53,990 nucleotides of DNA. Origin: a virus. The notes beneath the pieces were generated by a model, which was not told where the DNA came from, did not search any database, and worked only from the letters and a program-made list of their open reading frames with translations. The stretch lies in IMG/VR virus record IMGVR_UViG_3300036766_001883, positions 1-53,990 of that record. The stretch is one strand, 5' to 3'. Both the position numbers and the translations under genes were made by a program. The first letter of the stretch is position 1, and the number at the start of each line of letters is the position of its first letter. This document shows positions 1-7,097 of the stretch, in pieces.

Positions 1-127
1 GCACTTCCTAGCCTTGGCCACTGGGGATGACCGCGGTCCAGAGTTCGTCGGTCAGATGAATATTGAGCCTGCAGACTGCTCGCCGGCGGGGGATAGCAGG
101 GGCCAATCGTGTGATATAATGGACTCG
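1..127. repeat. Terminal direct repeat of the contig (end of the 298-bp repeat)
   Basis: These 127 bases are identical to the last 127 bases of the window (53864-53990) and to an internal stretch (50173-50299). Such an exact overlap usually means a circular assembly closed by one k-mer length. Because the same block also occurs internally, circularity is not uniquely proven. The block carries the 3' end of the gene at 49808 (the residues RGPEFVGQMNIEPAD can be read) and a TATAAT-type promoter. Confidence 0.95.
112..120 (+). promoter_or_regulatory. Extended -10 promoter candidate (TGATATAAT)
   Basis: TGATATAAT matches an extended -10 element exactly; no good -35 is seen 17 bp upstream. The same element is in all copies of the repeat (50284-50292 and 53975-53983). 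In this copy it would transcribe the methyltransferase piece and the terminase genes. In the internal copy it lies just upstream of the ParB-like gene. AT-rich DNA is rare here, which makes the match stand out. Confidence 0.45.
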
Positions 128-135
128 CCTACGGC

Positions 136-915
136 GTGGGCAAGGAATACGAGCAGCGCGGGATCGAGGCGTGGTTCGACACTGTCCGGCCCGTGATAGA
201 GAACCTCGCCCGGTTCGCCGACGTGGCCTGCTGGCAGATCGGCGACCTCGCGGCGACAGGAAGCCAATTCATCGAGCCGACGATGGCCTACTCGGTGCAG
301 ATGTTCATCGCCGTCGGAATGCGGCCGATCTGGACGCGCATCTGGGAGAAGCAGGGCATGAACTTTGGCATCGGTCCCTATCACCTCGTCTCGAACAAGC
401 CGGTGCAACAGTATGAATACCTGGCGGCCTTCGCCGCTGCCCTCGGGGATGATACGGGCGGCGAACCGCCGGAACTGCGAGAGTATGGCTTCCTTTGTGC
501 CTTCGCGGCGGGACAATATCGTTTCGTGCGGCGGCTGACGCAGGCTGAGCGGCGCGCCTGGGGTTACGCCGGCATCTGGCACATCAACACGGTAGCCGAG
601 AACAAAGACCACCCCGCGATGTTCCCGTTGGAGATCCCGGAACGCTGCATCCGGATGCACAGCGACGCCTGCGATATCATCCTGGACCCCTTTTCGGGCG
701 CCGGAACGACGATAATTGCAGCGGAAAGGCAGGGAAGACGCTGCTGCGCGGTGGAACTGTCGCCGGGCTACTGCGACGTCGCAGTGGAGAGGTGGCAACG
801 CATGACGGGACTGCAGGCGGTGCTGGAGGGGAGCGGGGCCTTGTTCGGCGAACAAAGCAGGCACGCAGGTGAGCCCGCAACATCAGGCACATTTGGCAGG
901 GATGAGAGGGGATGA
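136..915 (+). CDS. DNA methyltransferase, C-terminal part of a broken ParB-methyltransferase
   Basis: The reading starts abruptly as AYGVGKEYEQ, which in intact phage ParB-methyltransferases follows the catalytic (D/S)PPY motif. That motif is missing here because the reading frame meets the terminal repeat. The AdoMet-binding motif DPFSGAGTT is near residue 183, followed by a typical GRRCCAVELSPGYCDVAVERW stretch as in N4-cytosine/N6-adenine enzymes of the beta class. GTG 136 is only the first possible start. The matching N-terminal ParB half is at 50310-51197, across the repeat. The product is probably inactive as it stands. The 3' end overlaps the terminase small subunit gene, the usual place for such a gene. 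Confidence 0.8.
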   Translation: MGKEYEQRGIEAWFDTVRPVIENLARFADVACWQIGDLAATGSQFIEPTMAYSVQMFIAVGMRPIWTRIWEKQGMNFGIGPYHLVSNKPVQQYEYLAAFAAALGDDTGGEPPELREYGFLCAFAAGQYRFVRRLTQAERRAWGYAGIWHINTVAENKDHPAMFPLEIPERCIRMHSDACDIILDPFSGAGTTIIAAERQGRRCCAVELSPGYCDVAVERWQRMTGLQAVLEGSGALFGEQSRHAGEPATSGTFGRDERG

Positions 916-1510
916 CCGATTGCCGCGGGGCGCGCAGGAACGCGAAGTCATCAAGCAGAGGCAGGAGCGGGCATGGCAGTTCCACACGATCCGCAAGTTG
1001 ACGGTGCCGGAAGTCGCGCGGGTGCTCAATGTCTCGGAGCGGACCGTGCTGCGCGACCTCGCCAGTTCACGCCGGCGCAACCTGGCCGCCTTCCGCAAGG
1101 AGGCGAGCAAAGCCGACTGGCTCATCGCCAATGCGATGGAGGCGCTGGAAGAGGCGAATGCCATCATGCGGCAAGCGTGGACGGACCTCGTGACTGCACC
1201 AGCGGGCTCGCCGGTGAGGGCAGGTTTTCTGAACGTGCTGCTGAAGGCGGTGGGACGGCGCATCGAGATCCTCCAGTCACTCGGGCTGCTGGACAAAGCG
1301 CCGGAAGGGATACTGATAGGTGACCTCGATCTCAACCGGCTCAGCGACGACGAACTTGCGGGGACGCTTGCCGACATCCGTCAAAGAATTGACCAGGCTC
1401 GAGCGCCAAGGGGAATTGATTCTGGCGCAGCGGCTGAACCCCGCGCCCTGGATGCGGGGGAATCTGGATATCAGGACGAAGGCCAGGACGGTGATCCCCC
1501 TGCAGGCTAA
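902..1510 (+). CDS. Terminase small subunit (probable)
   Basis: A 202-residue protein directly upstream of the large terminase. A helix-turn-helix (VPEVARVLNVSERTVLRDL) near the N-terminus would bind the packaging site; a helical, Arg/Ala-rich middle and a charged tail follow. An upstream GTG at 869 is in frame and would add 11 residues; ATG 902 is preferred because it overlaps the methyltransferase stop only slightly, but neither start has a strong ribosome binding site. The motif LSDDELAGTLADI is typical of small-subunit C-termini. The last 190 nt overlap the large-subunit gene in another frame. Function is inferred from position and the HTH. Confidence 0.75.
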   Translation: MRGDDRLPRGAQEREVIKQRQERAWQFHTIRKLTVPEVARVLNVSERTVLRDLASSRRRNLAAFRKEASKADWLIANAMEALEEANAIMRQAWTDLVTAPAGSPVRAGFLNVLLKAVGRRIEILQSLGLLDKAPEGILIGDLDLNRLSDDELAGTLADIRQRIDQARAPRGIDSGAAAEPRALDAGESGYQDEGQDGDPPAG

Positions 1511-2138
1511 CGCGGTGCAGACGCAATACCTCGAGGGGCGCAGCGCGCGCGACATCATCTGCAAGGCGCGCCAGGTCGGAATCACGACGATTGTGTGCGC
1601 GCTGTTCTTCCACGACACGATCACGAGGCCCAACACCGCATCGGTGATCGTCGCCCACGATCGAGAAAGCACGGAACTGGTCTTCCGCATCGTGCAGTTA
1701 TTCTGGCGGCGGCTGCCGCAGGCGATGAGGGAGAAGGCGGGGCCGCCGCATTTCTCGAGCAGGCGCGAGTTCTTCTGGCCGCTGATTAACAGCCAGTTCT
1801 ATATAGGGACCGCAGGTGCCGTAACATTCGGCCGCGGCCAGACGATCAACAACCTGCACTGCTGCGAGTTCGCCTTCTGGCCTCGAGCCGAAGAATCCAT
1901 GGCCACCCTCCTGGAGGCCGTGCCGGCGGATGGCCACGTGGTGATCGAGTCCACGGCGAACGGGATCGGCAACTACTTTCACACACTGTGGCGCGCGGCC
2001 GCGGACAAGCAGAGTGAGTTCAAGCCGCACTTCTTTCCCTGGTGGCTGGAGCCGAAGTATCGGCTCGAGCCCACCGATGAGGAGTTCGAAGCATGGCAGA
2101 GTCAATTGGGTCAACTGGGCGTCGCGGCACGACGCTGA
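1320..2138 (+). CDS. Terminase large subunit, N-terminal ATPase half (split gene)
   Basis: The motor ATPase part of the DNA-packaging enzyme. Walker A-like CKARQVGITT is at residues 81-90, a Walker B-like hydrophobic strand ending CCEFAF near 178-184, and the coupling motif ESTANG at 210-215. The homology continues to PWWLEPKYRLEPTDEEFE and then breaks at base 2091, where an HNH ORF begins; 16 unrelated residues are read before a stop. The nuclease half resumes in the same frame at 2586. GTG 1320 has a GGAAGGG-type site upstream, but the start lies deep inside the small-subunit gene, so a later start is possible. It would work in the cytoplasm with the portal and the C-terminal half. Confidence 0.88.
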   Translation: MTSISTGSATTNLRGRLPTSVKELTRLERQGELILAQRLNPAPWMRGNLDIRTKARTVIPLQANAVQTQYLEGRSARDIICKARQVGITTIVCALFFHDTITRPNTASVIVAHDRESTELVFRIVQLFWRRLPQAMREKAGPPHFSSRREFFWPLINSQFYIGTAGAVTFGRGQTINNLHCCEFAFWPRAEESMATLLEAVPADGHVVIESTANGIGNYFHTLWRAAADKQSEFKPHFFPWWLEPKYRLEPTDEEFEAWQSQLGQLGVAARR

Positions 2139-2596
2139 GGCCGCTGATCGCGGGGCTCTATGAAGACGGCAAATCGCTGAGCGAGGTCGGGGCGATTACT
2201 GGGTTGCATAGAGGCACTGTCAGGTATCACCTTCGGCAGATGGGTTTAGAGCGGAGACCTCAGCTAGAGGCGCTCAGAGCCGCCGGCGGGCGCATTTCGC
2301 AGCGCCTGAGAGGACGGCGCAGCCCAAACTACAAGGGAGGTCGAACTCACCAGAGTGACGGGTATATTCTGGTGCACATGCCTGGGCATCCGCGCACGGA
2401 TAAATCCGGGTACGTGTTTGAGCATCGGCTCGTCATGGAAAAGGCGGTGGGCCGGTTGCTATCTCAGCATGAGGTCGTGCACCACCGCAATGGGAGCAAG
2501 GGTGATAACCGTCTCGAGAACCTTGAGTTGCTGGCGAACCACGGCGAACATTTGGCGCGTCATGGGCACTTGAAGGGAAGTCATCATGGTAACTGA
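2093..2596 (+). CDS. HNH homing endonuclease inserted in the large terminase gene
   Basis: A 167-residue protein: an N-terminal helix-turn-helix (LSEVGAITGLHRGTVRYHL) followed by a phage-type HNH domain (FEHRLVMEKA, then HEVVHHRNGSKGDNRLENLELL in two parts). It lies in a different frame from the terminase and starts two bases after the break in terminase homology. Its TGA stop overlaps the first terminase codon on the right (GAA at 2595-2597). The insertion is therefore about 504 nt, essentially the ORF alone, with no room for a self-splicing intron. GGAG upstream serves as the ribosome binding site. It likely cuts terminase alleles lacking the insertion to spread itself. Confidence 0.88.
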   Translation: MAESIGSTGRRGTTLRPLIAGLYEDGKSLSEVGAITGLHRGTVRYHLRQMGLERRPQLEALRAAGGRISQRLRGRRSPNYKGGRTHQSDGYILVHMPGHPRTDKSGYVFEHRLVMEKAVGRLLSQHEVVHHRNGSKGDNRLENLELLANHGEHLARHGHLKGSHHGN

Positions 2597-3461
2597 AGTC
2601 ATTCCCCTGACCAGCGAAGAGGTGGCCCTGATCCACCACCATGGGTTATCGCTCTCGCAGATCAAGTGGGCGCGGCAGAGACAGCGGCAACTACGCGAGC
2701 AGTTTCTTCAGGAATATCCATGCGACGACGTCACTGCCTTCCTGACCACCGGCCGATCGTGCTTCGACGTGCAGGCTCTGCGGCAGACGCTGCAGGCGAT
2801 CGCGGGCGAATCCAAGCCGCGCAAGATCAGCGCACTGACCAAGGGAGAGGACGCGCTCTCCTTCGCGCCGGCTCAGCTGGTGGCCTGGCAGTTTCCCCAG
2901 CGCGACCGGCTCTACGTGATCGGGGCCGATGTCGGAGAGGGATTGCCAGGCGGCGATGCTTCCTGTGCCCAGGTACTGGACCGCGCCACCTGCCAGCAAG
3001 TGGCGGAACTGCACGGGCGGGTGCCGCCGGATCGGTTCGGACACATGCTCGACCGGCTGGGCCGCTGGTACAACATGGCGACCGTGGGCGTGGAGCGCAA
3101 CAACCACGGGCACTCGACCCTGAACACCTTGCGCAACGTATCCCGCTACCCGAGACTCTACTACTACATGCGCTACGACCGCACCGCGCACACGAACAAG
3201 CCGGTGCTGGGCTGGCCGACGGATGCGAGCACCAAGCCCATCCTGGTGGACGACCTGGCGGCGGCGATCAGCGGGGGCAACATCGTGATCCACTCGCCAG
3301 GGCTGGTGGACGAGTGCTTCACGTTCGTCTCTAAGTCGGGGGGCGTCCAGGAGGCGGAAGAGGGCAAGTACGACGACCGGGTCATGGCGATGGGGATCGC
3401 CTGGCAGGTGCGCAAGCGGGGCGTCGGGCGCGGGACGACGCAGAGGCCGGCGGGATGGTGA
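2586..3461 (+). CDS. Terminase large subunit, C-terminal nuclease half (split gene)
   Basis: The RNase H-fold nuclease of the large terminase, which cuts concatemers during packaging. The protein opens with the linker helices seen before this domain (LTSEEVALIHHHGLSLSQIKW, EYPCDDVTAFLTTGRSCFD). Candidate metal ligands are D115 in VIGADVGEG, D124, E170 in VGVERNNHG and D264 in KYDDRVMA. The frame equals that of the N-terminal half, so removing 504 nt would restore one protein of about 545 residues. ATG 2586 overlaps the HNH stop and has GGGA upstream, so translation is probably coupled to the HNH ORF. Whether the two halves assemble into an active enzyme is unknown. Confidence 0.88.
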   Translation: MVTEVIPLTSEEVALIHHHGLSLSQIKWARQRQRQLREQFLQEYPCDDVTAFLTTGRSCFDVQALRQTLQAIAGESKPRKISALTKGEDALSFAPAQLVAWQFPQRDRLYVIGADVGEGLPGGDASCAQVLDRATCQQVAELHGRVPPDRFGHMLDRLGRWYNMATVGVERNNHGHSTLNTLRNVSRYPRLYYYMRYDRTAHTNKPVLGWPTDASTKPILVDDLAAAISGGNIVIHSPGLVDECFTFVSKSGGVQEAEEGKYDDRVMAMGIAWQVRKRGVGRGTTQRPAGW

Positions 3462-3736
3462 ACCCGACGACGAGGCGCGTCCACTCTCTGCGATCGCTGG
3501 CAGAGGCAGTCGCGGCCCTCGCGTCGGAATTGCAGGTCGGCCTTCCCCCAGGGAGCGAATTGAGGATCGTCACCCCGTCCCAGGCGGCGCTGCTTGAGTT
3601 CTTTGCGGAGAACCCCTTCTGCACGATCGAACACCTCGAGATTCACGCCGGCGATCCACACCTCCTCGAGCTGCGGCTCAACGAGGTGGTGGCGGCGAAA
3701 ATCAAACTGCGGCCGCAGGAACAGAAGGTCGGTTGA
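3455..3736 (+). CDS. Small protein between terminase and portal, unknown function
   Basis: A 93-residue soluble protein whose ATG overlaps the terminase stop codon, so it is translationally coupled. The sequence has a short basic N-terminus, an alanine/leucine helix, a PPGSELRIVTPSQ segment and an acidic LEFFAENP helix, and ends in EQKVG. No known domain is recognised. The stop codon lies inside the -35 box of the next promoter. Its place suggests a packaging or head accessory role, but the sequence does not show this. Confidence 0.65.
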   Translation: MVNPTTRRVHSLRSLAEAVAALASELQVGLPPGSELRIVTPSQAALLEFFAENPFCTIEHLEIHAGDPHLLELRLNEVVAAKIKLRPQEQKVG

Positions 3737-3761
3737 CATGGGCCGACCGATGGCATAGAAT
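3733..3761 (+). promoter_or_regulatory. Sigma70-type promoter before the portal leader
   Basis: TTGACA, a 17-bp spacer and TAGAAT. The -35 box sits inside an inverted repeat, GGTCGG (3727-3732) and CCGACC (3743-3748), which could be an operator. Transcription would begin near 3768 and meet a terminator within about 85 nt, so the leader is a conditional or attenuated start for the head genes. Confidence 0.75.
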
Positions 3762-3767
3762 CGCCCG

Positions 3768-3852
3768 GACAACTGAATAACGATGCTCGGCGACCGGAAA
3801 ACCGGAGGCGAGCCGATTGTCTCCCAAGCCTGGGAAACGCGGCTCGCTTTTT
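3768..3852 (+). ncRNA. Structured leader RNA, cassette 1 (portal)
   Basis: The leader contains AACTGAATAA (3771-3780), then a small hairpin CCGG-AAAA-CCGG (3794-3805) within GGCGA...AGGC, and then a terminator. The same order occurs before the gene at 6910, where the stem is CCAG-AAAA-CTGG: both strands of the stem changed while pairing is kept, which supports a real RNA structure. It may be a short RNA, an attenuator, or a cis-acting antitermination element. Confidence 0.6.
3808..3852 (+). terminator. Intrinsic terminator in the portal leader
   Basis: GCGAGCC (3808-3814) pairs with GGCTCGC (3841-3847), followed by TTTTTCGTTT. An inner stem TCCCA/TGGGA sits in the loop. It stands upstream of the portal start codon, so it must be read through, or serve only to end the short leader transcript. 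Confidence 0.75.
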
Positions 3853-3882
3853 CGTTTCGGGCGCCGCGGAAGGAAGAAAGGC

Positions 3883-5319
3883 ATGGCACTCGATCTGAAG
3901 ACGTATCCGCCGGCCGGGCACACCGACAGGGTGAACGGATACGCGCGTAACGAGAAGCTCTTTCTCGGCGATCACAAGATCGTCTTCGGAGTCCAGCCCG
4001 GCCGGTTCCAGATGCTGCGCTACATCGTCGCCAACTTCCCCGCGGCACTGTCGCGGCTGTGCGCGGACTTCCTCTTCGGGGAGGAGCCGGACTTCACCGC
4101 CGGCCAGGAGAAGGAGACCGAACGCGAGGCAGGGCAGGCAGCGCTCGACGAGATGATCAAGCGCAACAAGCTGCATGTGACCAACTACGAATCGGCGCTC
4201 TCCAACTCGTTCCGCGGCGACGCGGTCTATAAGGTGCGCTGGGGGATTCGTGATCCGGCGGCGGGAGCGGATCAGAAGCCGGAGGCGATCATCCAGGAGG
4301 TGCCGGCGACGATTTTCTTCCCCGAACTCGCGGAGGACGACGTGCGCCAGATCCTGCGGGTAACGATCGGCTGGACGAAGCGGGATCCCAACGACGCGCT
4401 CAAACAGTACCTGCGCATCGAGGAGCACGAGCCGGGCGTCGTCAGGCACCGGCTGTATCTGCTCACCGGGCAGACACCCGGGCAGCAGGTCGCCCTCGAG
4501 ACGCTCGAGCAGTACAAGGGGTTGCCGGATGAGGAGCTGACGGGCCTCACCGTGATCCCCGTCGTACACATACCCAACTTCAGGTACGGCTCGCGATTTT
4601 GGGGAATTAGCGATTACCAGGGGCTGGACTCGCTCTTCGAGGCGCTCAACAGCCGGCTGTCGCAGATCGAAGTGGTGCTTGATAAGCATACGGCGCCGAA
4701 GATCATATTGCCGCCGGGCTATGTTGACAGCGACGGCAAGGTCCGGTTCGACCAGATGGAAGCGGTCGAATTGGCGGCCGGGGATCAACCGCCGAGTTAT
4801 CTCACGTGGGAGGGGCAACTCCAGGCGGCGGGGGCGCAGTATGACCGCTTGCTGGACCTGCTGATGATCACGGCGGAGATCGCGCCCTCGGTCTTCGGAC
4901 TGGAGAAGTTCGGGCTCGCGGAGAGTGGACGCGCACTCCGGCTGAGGTTGCTGCGCACCCTGGCGAAGATCAACCGGAAGCGCCTGTACTACGATGCGGG
5001 GCTGAAGCAGGCACTGACGATCGCACAGATGCTCGATGTCACCAGGGGCGGCGGCAAGTATGCACCTGCGGAACCATCGATCGCCTGGGCGGACGGGTTG
5101 CCGGAGGACGTGGTAGAGATGGCCGAGATCGAGGTGCAGCGCATGGCTGCGGGCAACACGTCGGTAGAGTCATCCATCAGAAGGCTCGATGGTCCGGACG
5201 CGGTCGAGGCCGAGATGGACCGGATGGATGAGGAGGCCGGGCAGATGGCGGTCACCACTGGGGCCTCGCAGCGGCCCGGCCAATCGGCACAACCTGGCCA
5301 GAGGCAAGGGCAGCAGTGA
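3883..5319 (+). CDS. Portal protein (SPP1 gp6-like family)
   Basis: A 478-residue protein forming the dodecameric ring at the head vertex through which DNA enters and leaves. Position after the large terminase, length, and sequence style (LKTYPPAGHTDRVNGYAR, FLFGEEPDFTAG, RYGSRFWGISDYQGLD, a helical C-terminal crown and a Gln-rich tail QRPGQSAQPGQRQGQQ) fit the SPP1-like portal family. ATG 3883 is chosen because it follows the leader terminator and an AGGAAGAAAGG site; an in-frame upstream start would overlap the leader RNA. The stop overlaps the next start (TGATG). Confidence 0.85.
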   Translation: MALDLKTYPPAGHTDRVNGYARNEKLFLGDHKIVFGVQPGRFQMLRYIVANFPAALSRLCADFLFGEEPDFTAGQEKETEREAGQAALDEMIKRNKLHVTNYESALSNSFRGDAVYKVRWGIRDPAAGADQKPEAIIQEVPATIFFPELAEDDVRQILRVTIGWTKRDPNDALKQYLRIEEHEPGVVRHRLYLLTGQTPGQQVALETLEQYKGLPDEELTGLTVIPVVHIPNFRYGSRFWGISDYQGLDSLFEALNSRLSQIEVVLDKHTAPKIILPPGYVDSDGKVRFDQMEAVELAAGDQPPSYLTWEGQLQAAGAQYDRLLDLLMITAEIAPSVFGLEKFGLAESGRALRLRLLRTLAKINRKRLYYDAGLKQALTIAQMLDVTRGGGKYAPAEPSIAWADGLPEDVVEMAEIEVQRMAAGNTSVESSIRRLDGPDAVEAEMDRMDEEAGQMAVTTGASQRPGQSAQPGQRQGQQ

Positions 5320-5600
5320 TGGGCGGCGTCTTTCACAGCGCAGTCTATGGCGCGATGAACAAACGGCAGCGGCGCCGCCTTGGCATGGCCGGATATCGGC
5401 GCGAGGAAGTCTGGGCGCGCATGGCGGCGGAGGAGGGGCGGATGCGGGCGGCCCGGGCTGCCCTGGCCTGGAAGGTGACGCCTTGGTGGCGCAAGGTGGT
5501 GATACGGATCAGGCTCTTCTGGCCCGTTCTCGTGCGGTTACTCGCGGCCTGCGGGCGGCGGCTGACTTTTTTTCGCAAGAAACCACGAGGAAAACCGTGA
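5319..5600 (+). CDS. Small basic protein with a hydrophobic segment
   Basis: A 93-residue, very basic protein (QRRRLGMAGYRREEVW at the start; RKKPRGKP at the end). One hydrophobic stretch (RLFWPVLVRLLAACG) near residue 65-80 could be a membrane or amphipathic helix. The ATG overlaps the portal stop, and the minor head gene starts 15 nt downstream. No family is recognised. Its place suggests a head accessory role. Confidence 0.6.
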   Translation: MGGVFHSAVYGAMNKRQRRRLGMAGYRREEVWARMAAEEGRMRAARAALAWKVTPWWRKVVIRIRLFWPVLVRLLAACGRRLTFFRKKPRGKP

Positions 5601-5615
5601 GGTTCGGCCTGCCCC

Positions 5616-6707
5616 ATGCCTGCCCTCATCTCCAAGAGACGCGTTGACGAGTTCCGCCGGGCGTTCGACCGCGAGATCAACTCCCTGGCGGCGCTCTACC
5701 GCAACGCCGCCGCTGATGCCCTCGACGTGTTGAGCCAGGCGGCTGCCACGGTCGCCTCGCGCCAGCGCGCTCTGGCCTTGCTGCGGCAGTATCAATATGT
5801 CCTCGCGGGACTGAACGATGAGGCGGCGCTCTGGATCCAACTCAACGTGCCCAAGGCATACCAGTTGGGGGTCGAGTTTGGAGAGCAGGGACTCCGGGGC
5901 GTACGAAGGGCAGCCGGGCGGGCGGGCATCAACCTGCGGCCAGAGGCCCGCCGTGCGGTGGCGCTCCGGGAGCGGGATGTCTTCTCGCGGGTACACCAGG
6001 AAGCGGTGCAAGCGATAACGGGTGCGATGCTCGATCAGGTGAACGCCGCGGTCCTGGAGATCGGGCGGCGGACGGATGATGTTTTCAGGCAGCAAGGCAT
6101 CCTGGCGGTGGCCAGGGGCGTCGCCGCCGGCAAGGCGCGCGTCGAGGTGAGCCGCGAGATCAAGGACCGGCTGATCGCGGCGGGCCAGCCGGTCTTCCGC
6201 GATCGCCTCAACCGCGTCTGGACGCTGGACCGCTACGCCGAGATGGTGGCGCGGACGACCACGCGGGAGGCGATGACGCAGGGGACGATCAACCGACTGC
6301 GGGAAGAGGGGATCGTGCTGGCGCAGGTGAGTCAGCACCCCTGCAAAGATTTTTGCGTCTATTATGAAAACGTCATCGTCTGCATCCAGGGGACCCATCC
6401 GGTCTATCCCGGCATCGAGGCGATCGGCGGCGGCCCACCATTCCACCCTCGGTGCATACATGTCCTGAGGCCCTTCGTCGAACGGCTGGCGAGCCGCGAA
6501 GAGAAGCAGGAGGGCAAGGTCGCGGCGGACCTGCTGCGGCCGGAAGGGAAGAGCAAGGAGCAGCACTTCGCCCTGCTCCAGCGGCGGTTCACGAAAGAAT
6601 TCCCGCAGTTGGCGCGCGAGGAGGGGAAGCGCCTCCGAGCCGAGGGCGCCCGGGCAGAGGCGCGGCGCGAGCGCGCGATCGCGCGGGCAGGCGCAAAATC
6701 TTCCTGA
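5616..6707 (+). CDS. Minor head protein (SPP1 gp7 / Mu F-like)
   Basis: A 363-residue protein directly after the portal, as in SPP1-like and Mu-like heads. The C-terminal region has the family hallmark: RYAEMVARTTTREAM, then a cysteine pair in HPCKDFCVYYENV and a conserved GGPPFHPRCIHVLRPFV block with His and Cys. It probably binds the portal and is packaged in the head to assist DNA exit. A long Lys/Arg/Glu-rich helix follows at the end (EEKQEGKVAADLLRPEGK and RAEGARAEARRERAIARAG). Start ATG 5616 lies in GCCCCATGCC without a strong ribosome binding site. Confidence 0.82.
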   Translation: MPALISKRRVDEFRRAFDREINSLAALYRNAAADALDVLSQAAATVASRQRALALLRQYQYVLAGLNDEAALWIQLNVPKAYQLGVEFGEQGLRGVRRAAGRAGINLRPEARRAVALRERDVFSRVHQEAVQAITGAMLDQVNAAVLEIGRRTDDVFRQQGILAVARGVAAGKARVEVSREIKDRLIAAGQPVFRDRLNRVWTLDRYAEMVARTTTREAMTQGTINRLREEGIVLAQVSQHPCKDFCVYYENVIVCIQGTHPVYPGIEAIGGGPPFHPRCIHVLRPFVERLASREEKQEGKVAADLLRPEGKSKEQHFALLQRRFTKEFPQLAREEGKRLRAEGARAEARRERAIARAGAKSS

Positions 6708-6714
6708 TGGGGGA

Positions 6715-6742
6715 TTGACAGGGGGAGAAGTTGCGGTAGAAT
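6715..6742 (+). promoter_or_regulatory. Sigma70-type promoter, leader cassette 2
   Basis: TTGACA, a 16-bp spacer and TAGAAT, the same hexamers as the promoter at 3733. It begins right after the minor head stop codon and is followed by a structured leader and terminator before the gene at 6910. Confidence 0.75.
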
Positions 6743-6748
6743 AGCAGG

Positions 6749-6892
6749 TGGCCTTGGGCTCGCCTGGACGGGATCTGGGGACGAGCCCGCGATGACAACC
6801 GAATAATACGGCCTGGCGACCAGAAAACTGGAGGCAGGCATCTCGCGATCCTCGAGGTGATGGAGGGTCATGGGATGTCTGCCTCTTTCTTT
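6749..6892 (+). ncRNA. Structured leader RNA, cassette 2
   Basis: After the promoter comes a GC-rich stem region (GGGCTCG at 6756-6762 with CGAGCCC at 6782-6788). Then follow AACCGAATAA (6797-6806), the hairpin CCAG-AAAA-CTGG (6820-6831) in the context GGCGA...AGGC, and a terminator. Order and conserved bases match cassette 1. The changed stem bases keep pairing. Confidence 0.6.
6831..6892 (+). terminator. Intrinsic terminator in leader cassette 2
   Basis: GAGGCAGGCAT (6831-6841) pairs with ATGTCTGCCTC (6875-6885, one G-U pair), followed by TTTCTTTTT. The left arm begins with the last bases of the small hairpin, so hairpin and terminator could exclude each other. Confidence 0.75.
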
Positions 6893-6909
6893 TTGGCCAG
6901 GAGGAAAGG

Positions 6910-7092
6910 ATGCCTGTTCACGAGGTCGCCGGCGGTTGGAAATGGGGCAGGCACGGCAAGGTCTATCCGACCAAGGAACAGGCGGAGGAACAAGGCCGGG
7001 CGGCATTTGCGAGCGGTTACAGGGGCCGCAGGGTTCCGCGAGTACGCAAGTCGAGCCGGCGGTTCAAAGTCGGCCGTCGGGCAAGTAGGTGA
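6910..7092 (+). CDS. Small conserved phage protein (MPVxxVxGGWKWGxxGKVYPTKEQAE type)
   Basis: A 60-residue basic protein of a short family often seen in phage genomes, with the pattern WKWGRHGKVYPTKEQAEEQG followed by a GR-rich tail. AGGAGGAAAGG before ATG 6910 is an excellent ribosome binding site. It comes directly after a leader terminator. The function of the family is not established. The basic tail would suit binding to nucleic acid or to an acidic capsid surface. Confidence 0.75.
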   Translation: MPVHEVAGGWKWGRHGKVYPTKEQAEEQGRAAFASGYRGRRVPRVRKSSRRFKVGRRASR

Positions 7093-7097
7093 TAAAA

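Noticed and set aside
52-864. Reverse-strand ORF opposite the methyltransferase piece
   Set aside because: It is a GC-driven shadow of a recognisable forward methyltransferase.
2091-2594. Group I intron or intein in the large terminase gene
   Set aside because: The insert is fully taken by an HNH ORF in another frame, leaving no space for a ribozyme core, and there are no splicing residues of an intein.
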